From: Patescibacteria group bacterium
GTDB taxonomy: Bacteria; Patescibacteriota; Gracilibacteria; UBA1369; LOWO2-01-FULL-3
Direction of reading: 5' to 3'
Length of the DNA stretch: 6,959 bases
NCBI GenBank assembly: GCA_018818755.1
Contig: JAHIRL010000098.1
Location: 1 to 6,959, forward strand
The first letter of the stretch is position 1. Every line of letters begins with the position of its first letter. Shown here piece by piece: positions 1 to 5,409 of this stretch. The notes below the pieces were generated by a model. It did no database searches, was not told the origin of the DNA, and worked only from the letters and a program-made list of their open reading frames with translations. Both the position numbers and the translations under genes were made by a program.

Positions 1-254
1 AAAAACATGGAATTACGCCGGAAACGATTGTGAAGGCGGTGAAGGATATTAGTCATTTTGGGGGTAGCAGGAAGACCAAAGATGAGAAGAAGCGCCGACA
101 TCTTGATCCTAAGAAAATCCCACCGGATGAGGCTAAGAGGTTTATTGCTTCGCTTGAGGTCAAGATGGATCTGGCTTCGCAAAATATGGAGTTTGAGAAA
201 GCGGCGGAGATGCGGGATGAGATTGATGCGATAAGGGAGGAGTTGGGGCTGTGA
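1..254 (+). CDS. uvrB: UvrABC excinuclease subunit B, C-terminal end (partial, cut by left edge)
   Basis: This is the 3' end of a gene whose start lies left of the window. The open frame runs from base 3 and reads KHGITPETIVKAVKDI, which closely matches the conserved UvrB segment just after the last helicase motif. A basic linker follows, then a UVR domain over the last 45 or so residues (PDEAKRFIASLEVKMDLASQ and FEKAAEMRDEIDAIREEL). In the family this domain contacts UvrC, and UvrB is the helicase-like damage-verifying subunit of nucleotide excision repair, acting on DNA in the cytoplasm. The protein stops with TGA at the usual family end, so the 3' end is intact and TGA works as stop in this genome. 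The GTG at position 30 is internal and not a real start. The next gene follows after 18 bp on the same strand. Confidence 0.95.
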   Translation, partial: KHGITPETIVKAVKDISHFGGSRKTKDEKKRRHLDPKKIPPDEAKRFIASLEVKMDLASQNMEFEKAAEMRDEIDAIREELGL

Positions 255-256
255 GA

Positions 257-262
257 TATAAT
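257..262 (+). promoter_or_regulatory. TATAAT box in the uvrB-orphan spacer
   Basis: A perfect TATAAT lies three bases after the uvrB stop and ends ten bases before the ATG at 273. If it is a -10 box, transcription would begin about three to five bases before the start codon, giving a nearly leaderless mRNA. No -35-like hexamer is visible at the right distance (234-239 is AGGGAG) and there is no TG extension, so this may simply be AT-rich spacer. Readthrough from uvrB is the alternative source of expression. Confidence 0.25.
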
Positions 263-272
263 TAATTTTATT

Positions 273-920
273 ATGGCTGAAAAAAATGAGAATCCAGAGC
301 AGAGAGTGTTGGATGCTCTTAGGGGATATGATTTTGATTTGACTGTGGAGGATGTGAAGGGGCGTGAGCTAATTGTAAGGGGAAAGTTTGCTGAATATTC
401 TGATCCTGAGATTGATTCTCGGGAGCTTGATGATATTACTAAGAAATTTAGAGATAAGGTTTCTGCTTTGGGTGAAGCTGATTCTTGGGTTACTCAGACA
501 TTTTGGCCGGATATGCCGGATGCAGAGACTGTGGCAAAATTTTACCGCACAAAGGATTTAAGTTTGTTGACGCCCGAAGTTTGGGCAAAGCATAGAAGAA
601 GGATGAGTAAGCAGATTGGTGACTATAACAAGATGATGCTAAGTAGTTGTGAAAGGGATTTGAAGTTGATTGATGAGGTTGGGGTTGAGGCCATTTACGA
701 ACAATGGCGCTTGGTTTTTGAATTTATTAATTCGCAAGAAGTTGATGATATGACTGATGTTGAGGCTTATCAGAAAATTAAAGAAAAATTTCCTGAGTTT
801 GTGAATCGTATTTCTGAATATATGACTTTTGTAAGGGGAAAGGAGTGGCACTTGTGGGCTGAGTCTTTAGTTTTGCAGCAATCTTGTGCTGAGATGTTGA
901 GGGAGAAGCTTAAGGTTTAG
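273..920 (+). CDS. Hypothetical protein, 215 aa, function unknown
   Basis: I do not recognise this protein. It has no signal peptide or membrane segment, so it is probably cytoplasmic. It looks mostly alpha-helical and charged, with two apparent parts. Residues 1-65 are acidic and mixed alpha/beta in appearance (VEDVKGRELIVRGKF, then an acidic helix near 50-65). Residues 100-213 are helix-rich, with six tryptophans in the protein (72, 78, 104, 145, 192, 195) and a basic patch KHRRR at 106-110. The two cysteines (126, 205) do not form a metal motif. The ATG at 273 is the first in-frame start, 18 bp after uvrB, with no Shine-Dalgarno sequence near it; a GGGAGGAG stretch 30 bases upstream is too far away. 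The coding bias is strongly G/T at third positions, like uvrB, which supports a real gene. It may be cotranscribed with uvrB, but nothing ties it to repair. Confidence 0.8.
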   Translation: MAEKNENPEQRVLDALRGYDFDLTVEDVKGRELIVRGKFAEYSDPEIDSRELDDITKKFRDKVSALGEADSWVTQTFWPDMPDAETVAKFYRTKDLSLLTPEVWAKHRRRMSKQIGDYNKMMLSSCERDLKLIDEVGVEAIYEQWRLVFEFINSQEVDDMTDVEAYQKIKEKFPEFVNRISEYMTFVRGKEWHLWAESLVLQQSCAEMLREKLKV

Positions 921-926
921 GAAGAT

Positions 927-955
927 TTGACTTGTCTCTAGGTGATGCTTATATT
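927..955 (+). promoter_or_regulatory. Sigma70-type promoter upstream of the 131-aa gene
   Basis: TTGACT at 927-932 matches the -35 consensus in five of six positions. It is followed by a 17-bp spacer and TATATT at 950-955, a five of six match to the -10 consensus. The expected transcription start is near 962, which would leave about 30 bases of leader before the ATG at 992. The 71-bp gap containing it is the longest gap between + strand genes here. It probably drives the 992-1387 and 1412-1708 genes separately from uvrB. Confidence 0.6.
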
Positions 956-991
956 TGAGGTGAGGTGTTTTTTAATTGTAAAAATTTGTAG

Positions 992-1387
992 ATGGAATTT
1001 AGACAGGAACAATCCGGTAATTCTTCATTGGAGGGTCAGGAGAGGAGTCTTGTGGTTGAAGATATGATGAGGTATCAGGAGATTGGGGATTTGCATGAAA
1101 GAATAAGAGCAATTGCAAAAGAACAGGGGCCAATAAATTCTCAGCGCATCGCTGTTTATGCCGGTTTATCTCCGGAGGAAACCGAGGAATATATACAATT
1201 TTGGCTAGATAAAGGGTTTGTAAGACGACATTCCGCTAGTGAAGGGAGTAAGTGGGATTTATATTATTCTATGGACATTTGGGGCTATGAAGCCGATTAC
1301 AAAGAATCGATGAAAGAGGTAGGAGATTTGCATGGGCAGGCGAAGATTGCCGTGAAAGTGTTTCTTGGTAGGGTTCTTGGCAAGTAA
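992..1387 (+). CDS. Small protein with a possible winged-helix fold, 131 aa
   Basis: I cannot assign a named family. Residues 33-95 have the look of a winged helix-turn-helix: a helix (LHERIRAIAKEQG), a second helix (NSQRIAVYAG), a turn (LSPEE), a third amphipathic helix (TEEYIQFWLDKG), then a wing-like basic strand (FVRRHSASEGSKWDLYYS). This suggests a DNA-binding or protein-interaction role, but it is inferred from pattern only. The motif E-[IV]-G-D-L-H occurs twice, at residues 30-35 and 109-114, each followed by an Ile/Ala/Lys-rich helix. The ATG at 992 comes directly after an in-frame TAG and has no ribosome site. A GTG at 1052 (codon 21) is preceded by GAGGAG four bases upstream and could be the real start without losing the folded region. 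It ends in tandem TAA stops, 24 bp before the next gene. Confidence 0.75.
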   Translation: MEFRQEQSGNSSLEGQERSLVVEDMMRYQEIGDLHERIRAIAKEQGPINSQRIAVYAGLSPEETEEYIQFWLDKGFVRRHSASEGSKWDLYYSMDIWGYEADYKESMKEVGDLHGQAKIAVKVFLGRVLGK

Positions 1388-1411
1388 TAAATATTTTTTA
1401 ATATTATAATT

Positions 1412-1708
1412 ATGACTTTAAAAACATGTGCGTATTTTAAGGAAACTGAGGAGGCTGGTCCGGGGAAATCTATGAGGTTTGAACCGATGGCGAATGTGGG
1501 TGGAGAGCAATTGCCGGTTTTTGGCGAGCAAAGGCAGTTTGAATCAAGGCGTCCTGATGATGTGGCAACTTTTCATATTTGCGGGATTTGCAATGCTTTA
1601 AACGAGCGCGTGGCTGTGGAGCTACATCGTTATGAGAATCTTTGTATGCAGGCGGAGCATCATGATTGCGGGAGATTTAAGAGGAGAGTGAATAATGCGC
1701 TTTGGTAG
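1412..1708 (+). CDS. Small Cys-motif protein, putative metal binding, 98 aa
   Basis: No named family is recognised with certainty. The visible pattern is CAYF at residues 6-9, CGIC at 57-60, and a C-terminal block in which Cys78 is followed by seven residues and then CGRF at 86-89, with His72, His83 and His84 nearby. The order C-x-[YF] ... C ... C-x7-C-x-[RY]-F resembles a short Cys module I recall from other bacterial proteins (CPYL ... C ... CL...Y..CP.Y), which is thought to bind a metal or Fe-S centre. That relation is inferred. There is no signal peptide or membrane segment. The ATG lies 24 bp after the 131-aa gene, so the two probably share an mRNA. The spacer is almost pure A/T (TAATAT at 1399-1404, TATAAT at 1405-1410) with no Shine-Dalgarno. 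The gene converges with the DUF2207 gene, 16 bp between stops and no hairpin visible there. Confidence 0.75.
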   Translation: MTLKTCAYFKETEEAGPGKSMRFEPMANVGGEQLPVFGEQRQFESRRPDDVATFHICGICNALNERVAVELHRYENLCMQAEHHDCGRFKRRVNNALW

Positions 1709-1724
1709 GACTTGGCATATGTTT

Positions 1725-3452
1725 TTATAGCCCTCTCCCACCTCCGCCGCCAAAGCCGCCACCACTAAACCCGCCGCCGCCAAAGCCGCTGCCGCCGCTC
1801 CAGGCGCCACCGCCTTTTGAGCCGGGGCGGGAGACTATGCCGGTAGTGAGGTCGCGACCGAGGGAATCCATACAGCGGGAGAAGTAGACCATGTTGAATC
1901 CGTGATCCCAGGCGCGGTTGCTGTTGTACCAGGATGGGGGAGTTTTGATTAAGCCTTCGAAGGCGCCGGCCCATTTTTTGGCGATGCCAAAGGCCATGGC
2001 GTAGGGGAGAAGTTTTTCGAACATGATATTTGCGTCTTCCTGAAATTTTAGGCGGTCTTTTTCGGCTGTGTTGATGTATTCGTAGAGGCCGCGGAGATGA
2101 TGATAGGCCTGCGTTCCTTTTGTGGTTTTTCGGGGCATTTTTAGTCCCCAAATTGCCACGATTCCCCCGGAGATAGCTCCGCAGATTGCACCAAGAGGTG
2201 AAAATACTATTAGAAAATTTATGCAAATGAAAGCTATTGCACCGCCGGTTCCCGCGTAGGTGAGGCGGATGGTTTGGGGGTTGTGTGGGAAGAAGTCGTC
2301 TTTGATTAGTTGGTTCATGATGGATTTGCGGATGGCCGGGATTTCTTTGTAGAATTTATTTTTGAGGTCGTCCAATTCGCGTTTTTCTCCTTTTATGTTG
2401 TTTGGGAAGATGCCTTTTAGGGTGAGTTCTTCAAATTCTTTGCTGGTGTGGTAGGGTTTGAGCAGTTCCAGTTCATATTTGTATGATTTTCCGAGGAAGT
2501 TCTTTTTTTCGGTTTCGTTTATGCGAATGAAGTCTTTGACGGCATAGTCGATGATTGTCGCGGTGATGTCTTTGGGATCGAGTTTTTCATCGATGATTGT
2601 GCCGGTTTCCGTAGGGGTGAGACCTTCGGGTGGGGTGTAGCGGGGGACTAAGGTGCTGTTTACGGATTGGTCATCACGGCCTTTGGTGCTCCAGAGTCGG
2701 TACATTATTAGGATTGTGATCAGGGGAAGGAGAATTGGCCAGAAGATTAGGAAAATTCCCAGAATCATCGTCCAGAAAGGGATTTCTGCAAATATTCCTT
2801 TGGGTGTTGCGATTACTATGCTTAGACCCTGGTACGGGGCTAGTTGTTTTGTTGTGTGGATTTTGATTGTTTTTTGGTCGACTATTTCCCATTGGCAATT
2901 TTTTTCAGTTGCTCCGTATATTCCGGTGAAGCAGTCAATTTTTAGATTTTCTTCGGGGATTTCCTGAGGGAGGGTGATGGTGGCTGAGGCGTTTTTTGTT
3001 GGTACGACCCAGTCGGTGCCGTTAATGTTCCAGTAGAATTCGTCGTGCTCGTCGAAGGAGTTGATGATGTTGTCGATGCGGTATTTGAGTTGGAAGGATT
3101 CTTTTTTGTTGGTGTAGATTTTTTCGGGGGTCCACATTTCGATGTTGAAGTAGCCGTTTTCCTTGTAGGTGACGATTTCCCAGGGGTCGGAGGTTTCTTG
3201 AAGGTCGATTTTTGTACTGCGTGATTGGTAGCTTCCGTTTTTAAAGTCGTAGGGGATTTGGCGCAGTAGGCCGCGATGTTCTTCGTTTGTGAAATCGGCT
3301 GAGATTGTTTCTGTGATTGTGGCGGAGCGATCTTCGTTAAGTTGAATTTCTTGGTTGAAGTCTGTAATTTCCCAGTTTTCGGTATAAGCAAACACGACCT
3401 GCGAGCTGAGGCAAAGCGAAATTAGGAAGATGGCCAGGCACAGTCTTTTCAT
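1725..3452 (-). CDS. DUF2207 family membrane protein
   Basis: This is a 575-aa membrane-anchored protein of the DUF2207 family, whose biochemical role is unknown. Residues 1-22 are a signal peptide ending VFA. An exported beta-rich domain follows (about 23-220), with the family signatures RGLLRQIPYDF (60-70) and WNINGTDWVVP (141-151) and two cysteines (174, 186) that could form a disulfide. A membrane helix spans about 226-252. Next comes the characteristic segment YTPPEGLTPTETG (272-284) and a cytoplasmic domain (about 285-395). One or two further membrane helices lie at 398-436. The last part has LPYAMAFGIAKKWAGAF (482-498) and a Gly/Ser/Phe-rich C terminus (547-575) typical of the family. 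Its ATG overlaps the lemA stop by one base (TAATG), so translation is probably coupled; no Shine-Dalgarno is seen. Length and domain order are normal, with no sign of damage. Confidence 0.93.
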   Translation of the reverse strand: MKRLCLAIFLISLCLSSQVVFAYTENWEITDFNQEIQLNEDRSATITETISADFTNEEHRGLLRQIPYDFKNGSYQSRSTKIDLQETSDPWEIVTYKENGYFNIEMWTPEKIYTNKKESFQLKYRIDNIINSFDEHDEFYWNINGTDWVVPTKNASATITLPQEIPEENLKIDCFTGIYGATEKNCQWEIVDQKTIKIHTTKQLAPYQGLSIVIATPKGIFAEIPFWTMILGIFLIFWPILLPLITILIMYRLWSTKGRDDQSVNSTLVPRYTPPEGLTPTETGTIIDEKLDPKDITATIIDYAVKDFIRINETEKKNFLGKSYKYELELLKPYHTSKEFEELTLKGIFPNNIKGEKRELDDLKNKFYKEIPAIRKSIMNQLIKDDFFPHNPQTIRLTYAGTGGAIAFICINFLIVFSPLGAICGAISGGIVAIWGLKMPRKTTKGTQAYHHLRGLYEYINTAEKDRLKFQEDANIMFEKLLPYAMAFGIAKKWAGAFEGLIKTPPSWYNSNRAWDHGFNMVYFSRCMDSLGRDLTTGIVSRPGSKGGGAWSGGSGFGGGGFSGGGFGGGGGRGL

Positions 3453-4390
3453 TAGGCTTGTGGTGGTTGTTGGTCGGTTTTAGGGTCTTCGGTTGGTGTT
3501 GTTGGTTCTGCTGGTTGTGGTGGAGTGGCGGGAGTTTCTGTTGGCGCTACGGGTTGTTCCATTGGTGCAGGAGTTTCTGGCGCAGGTTCTGCTGGCGCTT
3601 CGGGTGCTTCGGGTTTTGGAGTTTCTGGCGCTGCCGTAGGTTGCTCGGGTTGCGCAGGTTCTGTTGGAGTTTCTGGTACTGGAGTAGGTTGCTCGGGTTG
3701 CGGTGGAGTTGCCGGTTGTGGGGATGGTGGGGCCTCCTCGGCTGGTGCCTCGTCGGATGCTGCCTCCGCTTGCGCTACGGCAGTGGCAGGAGTTTCTGGC
3801 GCTGCGGCAGGAGCCTCAGTGGTCTCGGCAGTGTCAGAATTAAAACTTACCTTAACATTTTGCTTTTCTTCATCATTGGCCTGGAAAAATTCGCGAGCCA
3901 CAAAATGGAAAATTCCCGCAAACAAATTGTTTGGGAAGGTTTGGATTTTTGTATTGAAATCTCGGACATTGGCATTGTAGTAACGACGAGATAGCTGGAT
4001 GTGTTCTTCGATTTCTTTGAGAGTTTTTTGAAGATCCAGGAAATTTTGGTTGGCTTTTAGTTCTGGATAGTTTTCGGCCAATGCAAAAATGGATTTCAAA
4101 GTATTGCTCAACATGTTTTCCGCTTCTTCCTTAGCTTGTACACCTTCGGCATTCATGGCCGCTGTTCTGGCAGCAACTACTTTTTCTAAAGTTCCGGCTT
4201 CGTGAGAGGCATATCCTTTTACTGTTTCGACCAAATTTGGGATCAGATCGTATCTTCTTTTGAGCTGAGTGTCGATATCGGACCAGGCTTCATCAGTCTT
4301 GTTCCTTAGCTTGATGACGCTGTTGTAGATTACTACTGCAAAAGCGGCAAGTCCTCCAACGATGACGAGTAAAATAAGTAGATAAGACAT
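3452..4390 (-). CDS. lemA: LemA family protein with long Pro/Ala/Glu-rich C-terminal tail
   Basis: Residues 1-184 are a complete LemA protein. A single membrane helix lies at 3-23, followed by the signatures YNSVIKLRNKTDEAWSDID (22-40), QLKRRYDLIPNLVETVKGYA (42-61), AENYPELKANQNFLDLQ (105-121), RRYYNANVRDFN (135-146) and FFQANDEEKQNVKVSF (168-183), where most family members end. LemA proteins are helical-bundle membrane proteins of unclear function. This one continues with residues 185-312, a low-complexity tail with 38 prolines in 128 residues, four PETP units and only two lysines. The cluster YNSVIKLRNK after the helix suggests, by the positive-inside rule, that the C-terminal part is cytoplasmic, although such tails are more usual outside the cell. 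Its last codon overlaps the DUF2207 start, and the pairing of these two families is recurrent. No Shine-Dalgarno is seen; a promoter candidate lies at 4423-4451. Confidence 0.93.
   Translation of the reverse strand: MSYLLILLVIVGGLAAFAVVIYNSVIKLRNKTDEAWSDIDTQLKRRYDLIPNLVETVKGYASHEAGTLEKVVAARTAAMNAEGVQAKEEAENMLSNTLKSIFALAENYPELKANQNFLDLQKTLKEIEEHIQLSRRYYNANVRDFNTKIQTFPNNLFAGIFHFVAREFFQANDEEKQNVKVSFNSDTAETTEAPAAAPETPATAVAQAEAASDEAPAEEAPPSPQPATPPQPEQPTPVPETPTEPAQPEQPTAAPETPKPEAPEAPAEPAPETPAPMEQPVAPTETPATPPQPAEPTTPTEDPKTDQQPPQA
3531..3805 (-). repeat. Degenerate repeats encoding PETP units in the LemA tail
   Basis: The 11-base unit CCAGAAACTCC (given on the coding strand), or a near copy, occurs at about 3531, 3570, 3618, 3666 and 3789. 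Three of these are exactly 48 bp apart. A longer 19-bp identical stretch recurs at 3636-3654 and 3684-3702, again 48 bp apart, corresponding to a 16-residue protein period containing QPEQPT and PETP. This is the pattern expected of expansion by slippage or unequal recombination. It also explains the long meaningless open frames on the opposite strand here. Confidence 0.8.
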
Positions 4391-4422
4391 AAGGTTGTTG
4401 TTAAATATTTCTACTACTGTGG

Positions 4423-4451
4423 ATTTTACTTTAATTCTTAGACTTCGCCAA
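4423..4451 (-). promoter_or_regulatory. Probable promoter for lemA-DUF2207
   Basis: On the minus strand TTGGCG (4451-4446, four of six to the -35 consensus) is followed by exactly 17 bp and TAAAAT (4428-4423, five of six to the -10 consensus). The predicted start near 4416 gives a leader of roughly 26 bases before the lemA ATG. The -35 hexamer lies inside the last codons of the iron transporter gene. The 47-bp gap could also allow readthrough from that gene. Confidence 0.4.
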
Positions 4452-5307
4452 CATATTTCTTAATAAGCAATCCAATTCCGAAGTTTATCATTGCCACTCC
4501 CAGACTTATTGCAGACATTTCAAGGAAGCGGCGGCGGAAGGAGAGATCTTTGGCAACGGAAACATAAAGGGTGAAAAAGAAGATTATTAAAATGGCAAAG
4601 GAGAGGGTGCAGGCTAAGGAAATCAGTGGATTTGCAAAGAAAAAGAATGGAAGAACAAGGATTATTACGGTGATTAGGTAGGTTGATCCGGTGTAGAGGC
4701 TGGCTCTTATTGGGTGTTTTTCTTTGTCGTCTTCACGCTTGGCGAGAAATTGAGAGGCGGCCATGGAAAGTGAAGCGGCGATTCCGGTAATTCCTCCGGC
4801 GATAGCGATTAGTTTTGCATCTTGGAGGGCGAGAGTGAATCCGGCTAGGGCTCCTGTTAGTTCCACAAGGGCATCGTTTAGGCCAAGGACGATTGAGCTG
4901 ATGTGTTCGAGGGATTTTGGATCAATAACTCCAACAAGTGCTTTTTCGTGGTGTTCTTCGTCGTGGATTACCTCTTTTACTTTTGGTGAAAGTGAGAGAA
5001 GTTTGTCGTAGGCGATTTGGGCTGATTCTTCACCTTTTTCCATCAACCTTATCCCAAAAGTGATGCCGAGGAGGCGGGCTATCCAAATATATAGGCCGAT
5101 TTTAAAGCGTTTGGGTTTTGCATCTTCATTGGTGAAGGATTTCCAAAAATTGTAGTGGTCGAGTTCGTCTTGGGCAATTTGTTTGAGGACTTTTTTGGAG
5201 TGGGAGTATTTAGCTATACGGGCCAGACCCTGATATACATGGTATTCTGTAATTTCGTTAGTCTGAGCCAACAAAAGCTGTTTTTTTTGGAATGGAGTGA
5301 TTCTCAT
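4438..5307 (-). CDS. Ferritin-like domain fused to VIT1/CCC1-type iron transporter (Er-VIT, MbfA-like)
   Basis: The 289-aa protein joins two modules. Residues 1-128 form an erythrin-like four-helix domain with diiron ligand candidates: E18 (NEITEYHVY), E48 and H51 (ELDH), E93 or E94, and E117 and H120 (EEHH), so both ExxH motifs are present. Residues 137-284 form the VIT domain with five membrane helices at about 137-160, 163-187, 203-224, 228-252 and 262-284. The first contains LGLNDALVELTGALAGF with the conserved Asp145; the second ends SMAASQFLAKRED. Fused Er-VIT proteins such as rhizobial MbfA export iron or manganese, with the ferritin-like domain acting as sensor or feeder on the cytoplasmic side; that function is inferred here. 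One oddity is Gln186, where the family usually has Glu in SMA..E(Y/F). The start at 5307 is favoured by the TATAAT box six bases upstream. An A8 tract covers codons 7-9. Confidence 0.9.
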   Translation of the reverse strand: MRITPFQKKQLLLAQTNEITEYHVYQGLARIAKYSHSKKVLKQIAQDELDHYNFWKSFTNEDAKPKRFKIGLYIWIARLLGITFGIRLMEKGEESAQIAYDKLLSLSPKVKEVIHDEEHHEKALVGVIDPKSLEHISSIVLGLNDALVELTGALAGFTLALQDAKLIAIAGGITGIAASLSMAASQFLAKREDDKEKHPIRASLYTGSTYLITVIILVLPFFFFANPLISLACTLSFAILIIFFFTLYVSVAKDLSFRRRFLEMSAISLGVAMINFGIGLLIKKYVGEV

Positions 5308-5313
5308 GAAGGT

Positions 5314-5319
5314 ATTATA
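5314..5319 (-). promoter_or_regulatory. TATAAT box placed for a leaderless iron-transporter mRNA
   Basis: A perfect TATAAT on the minus strand is separated from the transporter ATG by six bases (ACCTTC). At standard spacing the A of the ATG would be the first transcribed base, giving a leaderless mRNA. This agrees with the lack of a Shine-Dalgarno sequence there. Upstream is a GC-rich pyrimidine stretch with no recognisable -35 hexamer at 16-18 bp and no TG extension, so an activator or a different sigma factor might be needed. The rest of the 102-bp gap (5320-5409) holds an 8-bp palindrome TAGGCCTA at 5374-5381 but no hairpin plus T-run terminator. Confidence 0.4.
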
Positions 5320-5409
5320 GCGGGGAGGAGAGGCGCGGGGAAGGAAATTTTGTTATGTGCAATTATTTATGGCTAGGCCTACAATAGGAGGTCGCGGAGT
5401 AATTGAGGG

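Noticed and set aside
252..254. Possible recoding of TGA as glycine, as in some CPR lineages
   Set aside because: uvrB ends with TGA exactly at the usual protein end, and long genes here use GGN for Gly with no in-frame TGA.
1405..1410. TATAAT just before the ATG at 1412 as a promoter
   Set aside because: It ends one base before the start codon, so transcription would begin inside the gene, and no -35 lies at the right distance.
1702..1887. Open frame encoding a poly-proline peptide on the + strand
   Set aside because: It is the complement of the Gly-rich DUF2207 C terminus and has no family pattern.
2653..2967. Open frame on the + strand inside the DUF2207 gene
   Set aside because: It lies wholly opposite the first membrane helix region of a well-supported gene and resembles no known protein.
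3458..3994. Long open frames on the + strand, including 3525-3980, opposite lemA
   Set aside because: They read as Trp/Cys/Gly or Ala/Gly/Ser low complexity, which is the mirror of the Pro/Ala/Glu tail codons. LemA on the other strand is certain.
5155..5376. Open frame on the + strand running from the transporter gene into the 102-bp gap
   Set aside because: Most of it is antisense to the conserved ferritin-like domain, and the extension has no coding character.
5374..5388. TAGGCCTA palindrome and CCTA-CAA-TAGG mini hairpin after the glycosyltransferase stop
   Set aside because: A 4-bp stem with no T-run is too weak for a terminator, and a single 8-bp palindrome can occur by chance.
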